Source: a virus. Taken from it: DNA of 55,858 bases. Shown piece by piece: positions 12,591-20,031 of this stretch (position 1 is the first letter of the stretch; every line of letters starts with the position of its first letter). The notes under the pieces were generated by a model, which did no database searches, was not told the DNA's origin, and saw only the letters and a program-made list of their open reading frames with translations. The translations under genes and the position numbers were made by a program. Where the stretch lies: positions 1 through 55,858 of IMG/VR virus record IMGVR_UViG_3300019766_000001. The stretch is one strand, 5' to 3'.

Positions 12591-12627
12591 TCGAATACCA
12601 ATAAATACTAATAACGGTAGTATTCGA
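12591..12627 (+). promoter_or_regulatory. 8-bp inverted repeat in a leader
   Basis: TCGAATAC (12591-12598) and GTATTCGA (12620-12627) form an 8-bp perfect inverted repeat with a 21-base AT-rich loop, between 12588 and the gene at 12653. The 16 bases starting at 12590 recur near 27520. It may be an operator or RNA hairpin. Confidence 0.4.
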
Positions 12628-12652
12628 GATCTAAATAAACGAACGGGTGATA

Positions 12653-12925
12653 ATGATGGAATTAAAAATAAATCAAGGCGACAGGGTTAGGGTCGATGGC
12701 GGTTACGGTAAAGCAGATAACTTTATAGATATAAGCAAGGCTGGGTTTTCTGGGTTATGCACAACTCTGTTTACTGGGTTTCAGTATATTGAGATAAGAA
12801 AGAAAGGTGATCAATTAAGAGTTTATACTTTCCCTAAAAAATCGCACAAGGAAGAATATGATTTTGAACACTGGAAAGATGCCGAAGTGGTATTCTCGCT
12901 GAATGAGCAGATTATGCACAAGTGA
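12653..12925 (+). CDS. Hypothetical protein, 90 aa
   Basis: ATG at 12653 or 12656 after ACGGGTGATA. The protein is beta-rich (INQGDRVRVDGGYG..., FQYIEIRKKGDQLRVYTFPKK), consistent with a small barrel-like fold. No family recognised. Confidence 0.6.
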   Translation: MMELKINQGDRVRVDGGYGKADNFIDISKAGFSGLCTTLFTGFQYIEIRKKGDQLRVYTFPKKSHKEEYDFEHWKDAEVVFSLNEQIMHK

Positions 12926-13005
12926 TCATTCTGGTTCAACTGCCAACTAAAAGTTGACAGCTGAACCTGTAAGTAATCGTTACAAGCTGGATTAAGGGGT
13001 AGGGT

Positions 13006-13332
13006 ATGTCAGAGTTAACTGAGTTTTTACGGTGTGATGCGGATGGCTGCGGCCACGTTGAGCTTATTGAGAAGATCGAACAATCATTAGTCGGTAAAGC
13101 ATGCCCTAAGTGCGGTGAAAGCCTGCTAACACAGCCTGATTTCGATGAATGGACGGCTAGCGTTGCTCCTATGTTGGCGCTGGCAAAACAGATGGCTGGT
13201 GAAGCTGAAGACGATATGACCGACGAAGAAAAGCTTAATGCCTACGAGCACCATATATCGGTTAACCTGGTTGACGGTAAGCTGAAGGTAAACGTTGGTG
13301 ATGACGTTGCCAAAAGGGTTGACGACAGCTAA
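13006..13332 (+). CDS. Zinc-ribbon protein, 108 aa
   Basis: AAGGGGTAGGGT precedes the ATG. Cys pairs at CDADGC (about residue 10) and CPKC (about 33) form a zinc ribbon. The C-terminal half is acidic and helical (EAEDDMTDEEKLNAYEHHISVNLVDGKLKVNVGDD). Likely a small adaptor. Function unknown. Confidence 0.65.
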   Translation: MSELTEFLRCDADGCGHVELIEKIEQSLVGKACPKCGESLLTQPDFDEWTASVAPMLALAKQMAGEAEDDMTDEEKLNAYEHHISVNLVDGKLKVNVGDDVAKRVDDS

Positions 13333-13352
13333 GCATAAATAAGGGGTGTAAA

Positions 13353-13520
13353 ATGCTAAGGCGATTAAAAATATTATGGCTAAAAAACCTTGTGCGAATG
13401 GCTGACCTACTGATCAAATACGAAGAGTACGCGCCAGACCAGGGAGAGGTAAACGATGTCGTGGCAACTCGAAACAGGATACAGAAGGATCTTGAGCGGA
13501 TAAACGGTTTTACAATGTAG
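13353..13520 (+). CDS. Hypothetical helical protein, 55 aa
   Basis: MLRRLKILWLKNLVRMADLL then IKYEEYAPDQGEVNDVVATR and a final helix. Amphipathic and basic at the N-terminus. The leader carries the repeated AAGCATAAATAAGGGGTG block (13331-13348) shared with the two following genes. Confidence 0.55.
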   Translation: MLRRLKILWLKNLVRMADLLIKYEEYAPDQGEVNDVVATRNRIQKDLERINGFTM

Positions 13521-13555
13521 CTTGCCAAAGTATGAGTATAAATAAGGGGTGTATT

Positions 13556-13669
13556 GTGAGTGAAAAAAGATGCGCAAAGTGTGATGCATGGGCTCAGTAT
13601 CAAGGGTTATTCCCGTCTGAGGTAGGGTGTAGCTGCAAAAAGACATTGCCAAAGTCTAAGCATAAATAA
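13556..13669 (+). CDS. Tiny zinc-ribbon protein, 37 aa, GTG start
   Basis: GTG at 13556 follows AAGGGGTGTATT. Two pairs, CAKC (residues 6-9) and CSC (25-27), suggest one zinc. The last codons (PKSKHK) are also the start of the repeated TTGCCAAAGT...TAAATAA leader block for the next gene, so coding and leader functions overlap. Confidence 0.5.
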   Translation: MSEKRCAKCDAWAQYQGLFPSEVGCSCKKTLPKSKHK

Positions 13670-13678
13670 AGGGTTGTT

Positions 13679-13801
13679 ATGATTGAATATTGCATTTATT
13701 GCGGAGAAGAGATCGTTCCTAGCGATGAGCGCGTAGAAAAGATGTTTGGCGCTGCTCATTTTGAGTGCTCAGAAACAGAAGACCCGGAGGAGCTTGATTA
13801 A
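13679..13801 (+). CDS. Tiny zinc-finger protein, 40 aa
   Basis: MIEYCIYCGEEIVPSDERVE then a HFEC motif: C-x2-C...H-x2-C is a LIM-like half finger. Acidic C-terminus. Its last codons overlap the -35 box of the promoter for structured RNA 2. Confidence 0.55.
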   Translation: MIEYCIYCGEEIVPSDERVEKMFGAAHFECSETEDPEELD

Positions 13802-13821
13802 ATTTAAGCATAAAGTATAAT
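13794..13821 (+). promoter_or_regulatory. Strong promoter for structured RNA 2
   Basis: TTGATT (13794-13799), 16 bases, TATAAT (13816-13821). It is among the best sigma70 promoters in the window and would start transcription near 13828, just before the pseudoknot. Confidence 0.75.
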
Positions 13822-13827
13822 TGTCAG

Positions 13828-14290
13828 TGCTGATTGGGGTGGTATCCAAGTAGGCGAAAGGGTTTATAGTGTGTTTTCTGATCAGGCTCCCCAGCTCTGA
13901 TATACCACCAGAATCACACTGTAAGCCCTTTTTTTATGTAAGTTCCCGCCCCACGTCCCGAAGCCAGAAACGGTTAAAGGGATTACTCCGAGCAATCCCA
14001 CGTAATCAGCTAGACCAGTATGTCGGTTAAAACCGGTGCGTACTGGTGACAATCCCGCTACATGGCACAGAGAGCAAGCGGGAGCGCCTAAGAGTTGCCT
14101 TAACGGGTGTAGGTCTAGCGCATGACTCTGGTGGTTCATTGACCATACTGACCTAAGTCTATTAGACCATGATCGAATAGACTGCCTAACGTCCCAAGAT
14201 GTACTGTGACGAGCATAGGGTGTAACAACTAAACCTTACACCTGTAGGGCTTAGAGTTGTTATGCCTGTCAGAACCCAGAAACCAGTTCA
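13828..14290 (+). ncRNA. Large structured noncoding RNA 2 with 5' pseudoknot
   Basis: This interval of over 450 bases is gene-free and follows a strong promoter. The 5' end is an H-type pseudoknot: 13838-13845 pairs with 13902-13909, and 13858-13873 pairs with 13915-13930 (16 bp, two G-U). Next come 13979-13984/13994-13999 (or alternative 13981-13986/14002-14007). A branched domain closed by GCTAGACC (14009-14016) and GGTCTAGC (14112-14119) contains 14017-14022/14039-14044 with inner 14024-14027/14032-14035, and 14054-14059/14077-14082. Then 14156-14163/14176-14183, and a second pseudoknot-like pair 14219-14225/14236-14242 with 14224-14230/14255-14261. No family recognised. The 3' end is uncertain; read-through into 14309 is possible. 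Confidence 0.78.
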
Positions 14291-14308
14291 GAGCATATAG
14301 GTGTAGAG

Positions 14309-14704
14309 ATGAATAAACACGAATACCGCCACTACCTAAGAAAGGGAGAGGAAAGGCTTGATTATCCAGTTGAGGTAGATCAGCTAAGAAAAAAGGTTTT
14401 AGAGATAGGCAGGGTTATATCAAAAATAAAGTCTGATAGTGATAACGGATGGAAGGGAGGGGTCAAAAGTACTTCTTACAGGTATTCGTCAGACAGTCTT
14501 TCATGGGGCGGATGGTCTGCCGACTGCGAATCTATGTGGTCACTTACAGCAGAGGGAGCTGTTGTTGCAAGGGTTTACGATTGCCACGGCCAAGGGTGGT
14601 TTGAGTTTATGAACGTCAAGACCATTGATAAAATTTATGATCAGGTGATGGCTTTTAAATCTGAATACGATAGCAATATTGCCGATACTTCGAGCCACCA
14701 ATAG
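14309..14704 (+). CDS. Hypothetical protein, 131 aa
   Basis: ATG after AGGTGTAGAG. The N-terminal 45 residues are helical and charged (YLRKGEERLDYPVEVDQLRKKVLEIG). The rest is a Trp/Ser-rich beta domain (SWGGWSADCESMWSLTAEGAVVARVYDCHGQGWFEF). No family recognised. First protein gene after RNA 2 and possibly co-transcribed with it. Confidence 0.65.
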   Translation: MNKHEYRHYLRKGEERLDYPVEVDQLRKKVLEIGRVISKIKSDSDNGWKGGVKSTSYRYSSDSLSWGGWSADCESMWSLTAEGAVVARVYDCHGQGWFEFMNVKTIDKIYDQVMAFKSEYDSNIADTSSHQ

Positions 14705-14722
14705 TCATATAGGGTTAAAGAT

Positions 14723-14914
14723 ATGAAGCTGCCAAGAGTACAGAAAGACCAGTTAGAGCCGGGTAAAATGTATATATGGAGCACGCCCGACGGAGAGCCA
14801 AGGGTTGTATGGGTTAACAATGATGATCCAAATACGATTGATGAATGGGGTGATTGCTGGGAGCGTGCAAGATTGAAAGGTAAATTCTACGGGCCGGTAG
14901 AGCTGGAAGATTAA
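14723..14914 (+). CDS. Hypothetical protein, 63 aa
   Basis: AGGGTTAAAG precedes the ATG. Small beta-rich protein (LEPGKMYIWSTPDGEPRVVWV...) with several Trp residues. The pattern resembles an SH3-like fold, but I cannot confirm that. Function unknown. Confidence 0.6.
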   Translation: MKLPRVQKDQLEPGKMYIWSTPDGEPRVVWVNNDDPNTIDEWGDCWERARLKGKFYGPVELED

Positions 14915-14957
14915 CACCCGCTATCCGGTGGGTTCAGAGTAATTAAGGGGTAGAGTG

Positions 14958-15170
14958 ATGATTTACACGGTAAATAACACTAACGCAATAGGAGTGCCTG
15001 TTGATGTATTTGTTAACGGGAACCTAGTTAAGTACCCGAGCACAGCTGACACGGATCGCGGTGTTGTGGTTTATTATCCTGATCCTATCAGGGTTACAAA
15101 TCGAGGTGACGCCATTTACACGAGAAAACTGAAGGGGGTTGTTACGGTAAAACCGATCAATAACCGGTGA
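14958..15170 (+). CDS. Hypothetical beta-rich protein, 70 aa
   Basis: AAGGGGTAGAGTG precedes the ATG. The sequence (MIYTVNNTNAIGVPVDVFVN...) looks like a small all-beta domain, ending VTVKPINNR. Its stop lies within the terminator hairpin 15149-15182. Confidence 0.6.
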   Translation: MIYTVNNTNAIGVPVDVFVNGNLVKYPSTADTDRGVVVYYPDPIRVTNRGDAIYTRKLKGVVTVKPINNR

Positions 15171-15182
15171 TCAATCGGTTTT
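15149..15182 (+). terminator. Terminator hairpin overlapping a stop codon
   Basis: AAAACCGAT (15149-15157) pairs with ATCGGTTTT (15174-15182), 9 bp, extendable, with the U-tract built into the stem. The A/U symmetry could allow it to work on both strands. Confidence 0.65.
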
Positions 15183-15208
15183 ATCTATTAAGCCTGCTGA
15201 TTGGTCGG

Positions 15209-15217
15209 TGATATAAT
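15209..15217 (+). promoter_or_regulatory. Extended -10 promoter
   Basis: TGA-TATAAT (15209-15217), the same sequence as the promoter at 19936. It would produce a leader of about 170 bases before the KilA-N gene. 15171-15396 otherwise holds short hairpins (AGGC...GCCT, GGTGG...CCGCC) and no gene. Confidence 0.5.
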
Positions 15218-15334
15218 TAAATCTCTACAAGGCATCCTTAAATCTGAAGCCTCAGAGCCTGCAAAGGTGGTTCCGCCTCGTTCCAGCGTTAAAATCCCTC
15301 CTTAAATGTTTATTGATCCATTATCAAACTAAGC

Positions 15335-15363
15335 TTGACCTTATTATTTAGATTCCTTATTAT
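15335..15363 (+). promoter_or_regulatory. Promoter with direct repeats before the KilA-N gene
   Basis: TTGACC (15335-15340), 17 bases, TATTAT (15358-15363). CCTTATTATT occurs twice (15339-15348, 15355-15364), covering spacer and -10, a plausible operator for a repressor, perhaps the KilA-N protein itself. Confidence 0.65.
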
Positions 15364-15396
15364 TATACTCAAGGTTATTAAATAAGGGTTAATCTT

Positions 15397-16026
15397 ATGA
15401 AAACGGCAGTGGTAATGGAGCGGAAGCTTTGCGGAAAGGTGGTCAGGCAGAATCACAAGACGCGAATGTTCAATGCAAACGATCTTCACTTGGTTGGTAA
15501 TGACCTGAGAAAGCAAGCCGGGTTGACTCAAAAGCAGGCGGCTTCTTATTTTAATCTGGATTCAACTAAGGAGTTGATCAATCAGATCTGCATCATTGAA
15601 AACCTTTCATCAGACGACGTTAAGAAATCTACTCGCGGCAAGTACGGCGGAACATGGGTTCACCCTATTTTATTTGCCGATATGGCCATGTGGTACAGCC
15701 CTGAGCTAAAAGTAAAAATCCTGAAGTGGGTAATGGATGGCCTGCTTGATGTTCGTGATAACTCCGGTGATAGCTACAAGAAAATGGCGTCTGCTCTAAA
15801 GCAGTCTTTCACCAAAGAATTCACGCCTTTGAAAATGGCAGAGGTGGCCAACACTATTGCGGCCGAGTGTCGAGTGGGAAACGGTTCCGGCCGGTGGGAG
15901 AAAGCATCTCAGGTGCAGCTTGATAAACGTGACAGTATTCAAAGCGCAGTGGCCTTGATAGCGGATATGTGCCCGAACATTGGCACGGCCGTAAGCAAGG
16001 CGATCATAAAAACAAAGCATGTCTAA
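15397..16026 (+). CDS. KilA-N domain protein, 209 aa
   Basis: The KilA-N region (about residues 20-115) shows MFNANDLHLVGNDLRKQ, STRGKYGGTWVHPILFADMAMWYSPELKVKILKWVMDGLL, matching the conserved G-G-T-W-x-H-P-x-x-x...M-W-x-S-P core. The C-terminal half is helical. KilA-N proteins bind DNA and often regulate phage genes or block host or competing-phage processes. It has a dedicated promoter with repeats. It is one of three KilA-N-type genes here (also 25424-26053 and 36852-37490), not close paralogues of each other. Confidence 0.9.
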   Translation: MKTAVVMERKLCGKVVRQNHKTRMFNANDLHLVGNDLRKQAGLTQKQAASYFNLDSTKELINQICIIENLSSDDVKKSTRGKYGGTWVHPILFADMAMWYSPELKVKILKWVMDGLLDVRDNSGDSYKKMASALKQSFTKEFTPLKMAEVANTIAAECRVGNGSGRWEKASQVQLDKRDSIQSAVALIADMCPNIGTAVSKAIIKTKHV

Positions 16027-16055
16027 GCACGAAAGCAATTACCTGGAGGGTTAGA

Positions 16056-16229
16056 ATGAATCATCAGCCAAAGGGCGGCATGTGCGCCGTCTGCGCCAAT
16101 AAGCACAAAGACTGTAGCGGTTTAAAGTTTGATGAGATGCCGATTTACTGCAGCTACAAGGTGGGCATGGTCAAAAGCAATATTGTAATTTGCACTGAGT
16201 TTAAGCGAGAGAAGGAATTAGAGACATGA
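16056..16229 (+). CDS. Cys-rich small protein, 57 aa
   Basis: ATG at 16056 after TGGAGGGTTAGA. Four or more cysteines (CAVC, DCSG, YCSY, ICTE) suggest a zinc-binding knuckle. The pattern MCAVCANKHKDCSGLKF...TEFKRE resembles small phage proteins of unknown role. Overlaps the next gene by ATGA. Confidence 0.65.
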   Translation: MNHQPKGGMCAVCANKHKDCSGLKFDEMPIYCSYKVGMVKSNIVICTEFKREKELET

Positions 16230-16492
16230 GTGAGTGGATAAGCGTGAAATCAAGGGTTCCTGTGATACACGATAATTGCTGGAGAACATCTTTGCCTTAC
16301 CCTGTAGATGTTGAGGGCTTTGGCTTGTGTTATGCCTACTTTTGTACAAACAGTGACGGATATACTTATTGGACTCATTCTCTGACGCTTGGTCGTGACG
16401 ATGGAGGCAGGCCGGATAGCGCTGGCGCAAGAGAGGAGATTTTAGGCGTGAAAAGCTGGTATGAAATATCTAACCCTAATGCCAAAGACTAA
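16226..16492 (+). CDS. DUF551-like protein, 88 aa
   Basis: Starts MSEWISVKSRVPVIHDNCW, the DUF551 signature (W-I-S-V-x-x-R-x-P). The usual C-terminal (V-T-H-W-M-P-L-P) is altered to VKSWYEISNPNAKD. Members are widespread small proteins in phage early regions with no known function. Relatives here: 20840-21232, the broken copy 28262-28462, and possibly 33935-34132. Confidence 0.7.
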   Translation: MSEWISVKSRVPVIHDNCWRTSLPYPVDVEGFGLCYAYFCTNSDGYTYWTHSLTLGRDDGGRPDSAGAREEILGVKSWYEISNPNAKD

Positions 16493-16554
16493 CGTCTAAT
16501 ACCAAAACGCAACCACGGTGATAAGCTGGGGATTCATTTTAAGGGGTAACAACG

Positions 16555-16827
16555 ATGTCGAAATTAAATATCGCAGGAAAGAATAAAGCTGAAGTTCTAG
16601 CGAAACTTTATAACGCAAGTAAGCCTTTAGGTATGGGCGTGCTTCACTTTGATCCTTCAGAGATGACGGTAGATCAGGCCCAAGAAATTATCGATAAGGA
16701 AGGGCTTCGGTTTGACTACCTCAAGGGTCGTGTAATGAAGGTAAATCTTGAGGGTGATGAGCTTAGTGTATCTGGTTTTGATCGCGATAATGGTCAAGGT
16801 GCGGCAGAGCGAGCTATTAACGGTTAA
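16555..16827 (+). CDS. Conserved phage protein, 90 aa
   Basis: AAGGGGTAACAACG precedes the ATG. The C-terminal half, FDYLKGRVMKVNLEGDELSVSGFDRDNGQGAAERAI, follows a pattern common in phage proteins (x-D-Y-x-x-G-R-x-M-K-V-x-L-x-G-D...Y-D-R-D-x-G). Function unknown. A candidate conserved early gene. Confidence 0.75.
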   Translation: MSKLNIAGKNKAEVLAKLYNASKPLGMGVLHFDPSEMTVDQAQEIIDKEGLRFDYLKGRVMKVNLEGDELSVSGFDRDNGQGAAERAING

Positions 16828-16851
16828 GCGTGAAATTTTAAGGGGTAGGTT

Positions 16852-17142
16852 ATGAAAAACGCAGATAAGCCAGCAATGCCGTTAACAGAAGATATGGATG
16901 CGGCGATTTCAAGCAGTAAGGACAGGGATCAGTACTACACTGGCCTAACAAAGCGCGAGCACTTTGCAGGTCTGGCTATGCAGGGTTTTTCAGGTTTAGA
17001 GGAAGACCATTTTGTAACCGTGCAAGAAATGGCCGTTACCGCAGTAAAGTACGCGGACGCTCTACTTGATGCGCTGGAAAAGTCGAAAGGCCGCGAAGAA
17101 GCGGAAGTTAAATCAACAATAGCAAGTAGCACTAAGGGGTGA
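16852..17142 (+). CDS. Conserved phage protein, 96 aa
   Basis: AAGGGGTAGGTT precedes the ATG. Contains GLTKREHFAGLAMQGF and MAVTAVKYADALLDAL, the two blocks of a common small phage protein of unknown function (LTKREYFA-type). Mostly helical. Three bases separate it from the coiled-coil gene. Confidence 0.78.
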   Translation: MKNADKPAMPLTEDMDAAISSSKDRDQYYTGLTKREHFAGLAMQGFSGLEEDHFVTVQEMAVTAVKYADALLDALEKSKGREEAEVKSTIASSTKG

Positions 17143-17145
17143 ATA

Positions 17146-18177
17146 ATGGAAAATCAATTGGTAGTAATCGAGCAGAAAAACGTATTAGCAGTATTTAGCC
17201 AAGACGACGGACTGGAGTACGTAATCAATCAGGCAAAAGATGTTGTAAACAGTTTTGAGCATGACCTTTTGACCGATGCAGGGCGTAAGCGTACAGCTTC
17301 ACTGGCTAATAAAGTTGCCAAGCTGAAGGTTCAGCTCGACAACATGGGCAAGGCTTCTGTTGCAGATCTAGCAGCACGTAAAAAGGCTGTTGACTCTAAC
17401 CGAAAGGCGATGCGTGACGAGCTTGACGAGTTAAAGCGGGAGGCCAGAAAGCCTCTAACTGACTGGGAAGAAGAGCAGAAAGAAATAAAGGCCAAAGAAG
17501 AAGCTGAGCGTCTTGAAGCTGAGCGCAAAGAACAAATTGACCGAGATCATGAGCTTGGTGATTTGACGAACAAAGAGCATGATCGTCTTGCCGAAGAGTC
17601 GCGCAAAGAAGCTGCCGAGTCTGAGCGTCTGCGCATTGAACGTGAAGCTAAGGAAAAGACTGAGCGTGAAGAACGATTAAAGAAAGAAGCTGCTGAAAAC
17701 GCACGTCTTGAAGCTGAACGTAAGGCCAAAGAAGAAAAAGACCGCATTGAACGTGAAAAACAAGAGGCTGAGCAAGCAAAAGTTCGCGCAGAAGAGCAAG
17801 CCGCGCAAGCTGAGCGTAACCGTATAGCTGCAGAAGAACGGGCTAAAGCTCAAGCGGAATTAGCAGAGCAGCGAAGAAAAGAAGAGGCTGAGCGAGTAGA
17901 AAAAGCCAGAATTGAGGCTGAGGCAAAGGCTAAGCGTGATCAGGCGATTGCTGCAGAAAAAGCTAAGCAAGACGAAATCGACCGGCAGAATGCAGAAGCT
18001 GCACGGGTCAAGCAGGAGCAGGAGCAGCGAGAAGCAAATAAACGCCATGTAGGCTCTATTCGCAAAGCGGCAAAAGAGGATCTAATGCAGATTGCTGGTG
18101 TGACGGAAGAAATCGCTAAGGCCATTGTATTAAAGATTAATGCCGGTGAAGTTCGTAACGTTGAAATCAAATATTAA
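17146..18177 (+). CDS. Long coiled-coil phage protein (DUF1351-like), 343 aa
   Basis: Residues 1-110 are a helical head (VINQAKDVVNSFEHDLLTDA..., RKKAVDSNRKAMRDELDELK). Residues 110-295 form a continuous Glu/Lys/Ala/Arg coiled coil. The C-terminal 45 residues (RHVGSIRKAAKEDLMQIAGVTEEIAKAIVLKI) resemble a helix-hairpin DNA-binding tail. This architecture is common in phages with ERF or RecT recombination systems. The repetitive coiled coil gives false antisense ORFs. Function not established. Confidence 0.78.
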   Translation: MENQLVVIEQKNVLAVFSQDDGLEYVINQAKDVVNSFEHDLLTDAGRKRTASLANKVAKLKVQLDNMGKASVADLAARKKAVDSNRKAMRDELDELKREARKPLTDWEEEQKEIKAKEEAERLEAERKEQIDRDHELGDLTNKEHDRLAEESRKEAAESERLRIEREAKEKTEREERLKKEAAENARLEAERKAKEEKDRIEREKQEAEQAKVRAEEQAAQAERNRIAAEERAKAQAELAEQRRKEEAERVEKARIEAEAKAKRDQAIAAEKAKQDEIDRQNAEAARVKQEQEQREANKRHVGSIRKAAKEDLMQIAGVTEEIAKAIVLKINAGEVRNVEIKY

Positions 18178-18265
18178 CAACTGGGACTGGGAGGCCAAGA
18201 GATTGTTCTCCCGCATTCAAAAGCAGCGTAAAGCGGATAAATTAAATCAGTATAGGGGTGATGGA

Positions 18266-19240
18266 ATGAACCGGTTCAGCGAAGAGTTAAAGCAGATTGT
18301 ACGGGATACTAAAGGGGTTTGGGCAGACGACTCTAAAGAGGTGTGTTTATTGTGGCTTGGTGTAAGCGTCGTTGAATGGCTGCCAGAAGAGGAGGTTTGT
18401 AAGCGTGGCTATGTCGAATATTACAGTCGCCCAGAATACGAGCGCTGCTTGATGCATATGACCGGAAGGCCGAAGGTTGATAGATGGAATAATAATACTC
18501 GTGAAATTAGATATACAGCTAATGGTGAGTGGCTTTCGTATGATGAAGATAGGCACGAGAACGTATTTTACGGTCAAGGTGAAAAAATGGATGGGTTTTG
18601 CATTGTCATTACCCGAGAAGAAGCCTTGGAGCGCGAACGTATTGCTTTTGGTGGTGAGAAGAAAGCGCCAATCAAGCCGGGGCAGTCTATGAAAGAAGCT
18701 TATGAGGAAAACTTTGGCTCCATGGCCAGCGGTGGGAGTATCGAGCAGGCAGAGGCGGATATAGCGGGACTGACTGTTGTTTCCGAGGGCTCTATCGGTG
18801 ATATAGGTATTGATCAGAATACGATTAGCATAGAGTTTGACGGGGCTGATGATTATCTTGAGCGTAATAATGACTGGTTCCGTAACGGTGATATGCCGCC
18901 TATTGGTGAGAAGTTAGTTGTTCTGCGTGGTAAAAAGAACAATCTAAAGCCTGTTAAAATGTCTGTTCTTAGCTCATGGTCTGGAAGTAAAAAACAGCAT
19001 TCGCGTATTTGGCTGACGGATAATGACAGCCGGTTCTGCACGGTAAAAGATGGGTCTATTTATCCGACGAATTTTAACTTTGGCCAAATGTATCTTGATG
19101 CTATCGAAGAAGATGTCATCAGAGATAAAAAGTCAGAATTATTCACTATGATTATGGATGTGATGGCAAGCGAGGAGTATTTTGATGCAGAGGTTCTGGC
19201 TGGTAAATTATTCGACCAAGGTTGCCGTATCGTAAAATAA
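18266..19240 (+). CDS. Hypothetical protein, 324 aa
   Basis: ATG at 18266 chosen for AGGGGTGATGG upstream; the open frame extends back to 18140, overlapping the coiled-coil gene. The first 150 residues include LLWLGVSVVEWLPEEEVCKRGYVEYYSRPEYERC. The middle is low-complexity and acidic (SGGSIEQAEADIAGL). The C-terminal 110 residues form a mixed alpha/beta domain (GEKLVVLRGKKNNLKPVKMSV...). No confident family. Last gene before a strong terminator. Confidence 0.65.
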   Translation: MNRFSEELKQIVRDTKGVWADDSKEVCLLWLGVSVVEWLPEEEVCKRGYVEYYSRPEYERCLMHMTGRPKVDRWNNNTREIRYTANGEWLSYDEDRHENVFYGQGEKMDGFCIVITREEALERERIAFGGEKKAPIKPGQSMKEAYEENFGSMASGGSIEQAEADIAGLTVVSEGSIGDIGIDQNTISIEFDGADDYLERNNDWFRNGDMPPIGEKLVVLRGKKNNLKPVKMSVLSSWSGSKKQHSRIWLTDNDSRFCTVKDGSIYPTNFNFGQMYLDAIEEDVIRDKKSELFTMIMDVMASEEYFDAEVLAGKLFDQGCRIVK

Positions 19241-19312
19241 AAGGTAAAGTAAGACTATAAATCACTCTCTCGCTTGATATCTTACTCCTTTGTTGTTGAT
19301 GTGACATGTTGA

Positions 19313-19348
19313 AACCCGCTACCGACCCCTTACGGAAGCGGGTTTTTT
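19313..19348 (+). terminator. Strong Rho-independent terminator
   Basis: AACCCGCT (19313-19320) pairs with AGCGGGTT (19337-19344), followed by a run of six T. It ends the 15.4-19.2 kb transcript. Confidence 0.9.
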
Positions 19349-19364
19349 AATGCCTACTATTTGA

Positions 19365-19373
19365 TGCTACAAT
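19365..19373 (+). promoter_or_regulatory. TGCTACAAT extended -10 promoter
   Basis: TGC-TACAAT directly downstream of a terminator, without a clear -35. Identical elements occur at 28513, 39413 and 42952, each 15-50 bases after a terminator or start of a new block, suggesting one phage promoter class. Confidence 0.6.
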
Positions 19374-19397
19374 GCAGGTAACGCGCGGGGTGTGGCT

Positions 19398-19937
19398 ATG
19401 TGGGTGCTATATAAAACACGGATCGTTAGAAAGCTAAAATCTACAGTCATCGCCATCTCTATTTATTTTATGTTGCCTGAGGTTATAGGGTTTATGTCTG
19501 ATGCTGCCGATACTATTAGGGAGATAATAGCCAACCCTAAAACCATGGGTGGTGCTGCCGGTACTGGATGGATAGCAACACTATGGGAATCTATTAACTC
19601 TGCTGCACCAGATCTATTGCTATTCCTGTCTATATTCGCAACATGCCTAACTATCTGGGCTTTTTTCAGCAATCGAAAACGGCAGAAGGCCAGAGATGCT
19701 TACGAAAAAGAGGTCAGGGATAGGGAGGAAGAGAGGAAAGAAGAGCTACACCAAAAGCAGATAAAAATATTAGAAGAGGCTGCAGCAAAAGAAAAAGCAA
19801 AGCGCGTTGAGTCAGAGAGAAAGCATGAGCTAATGGAGGAGATCAGCGTTCTGTCAAAAAAGGACATTGACCCTGTTGCCTTGGGGGAAATGATGGGAAA
19901 AGTTACTAAATTCGAGCCAAAGAAAAGAGAAGCGTGA
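19398..19937 (+). CDS. Membrane protein with cytoplasmic coiled coil, 179 aa
   Basis: ATG at 19398 is placed 8-10 bases after GCGGGGTG. One hydrophobic segment near residues 14-32 (TVIAISIYFMLPEVIGF) and a second near 72-90 (LLLFLSIFATCLTIWAFF) are followed by about 85 residues of charged coiled coil (DREEERKEELHQKQIKILEE...). This resembles a membrane anchor or spanin-like i-protein, but the location away from the lysin gene argues against lysis. Function unknown. Confidence 0.65.
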   Translation: MWVLYKTRIVRKLKSTVIAISIYFMLPEVIGFMSDAADTIREIIANPKTMGGAAGTGWIATLWESINSAAPDLLLFLSIFATCLTIWAFFSNRKRQKARDAYEKEVRDREEERKEELHQKQIKILEEAAAKEKAKRVESERKHELMEEISVLSKKDIDPVALGEMMGKVTKFEPKKREA

Positions 19938-19998
19938 TATAATAAATGTGCGGCAGGGGATTGCAAGCCCCGGTAGAGTTGAACGCCTACCAGCCGCA
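19936..19998 (+). promoter_or_regulatory. Promoter plus three-way-junction leader, cassette 1
   Basis: TGATATAAT (19936-19944 region) is followed at once by a compact RNA fold: TGCGGC (19949-19954) closes with GCCGCA (19993-19998) around two hairpins, GGGG-8-CCCC (19956-19971) and GGTAG-10-CTACC (19972-19991). The gene at 20032 follows with a CGAGG ribosome site. The same design recurs at 24757 and 25323 with different sequences in the hairpins. Confidence 0.65.
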
Positions 19999-20031
19999 TC
20001 CTTTCAGTTCACCTAGTTCGAGGATTCAAAG

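Noticed and set aside
17331-18170. Antisense Ser/Arg-rich frames
   Set aside because: Shadows of the repetitive coiled-coil gene at 17146-18177.
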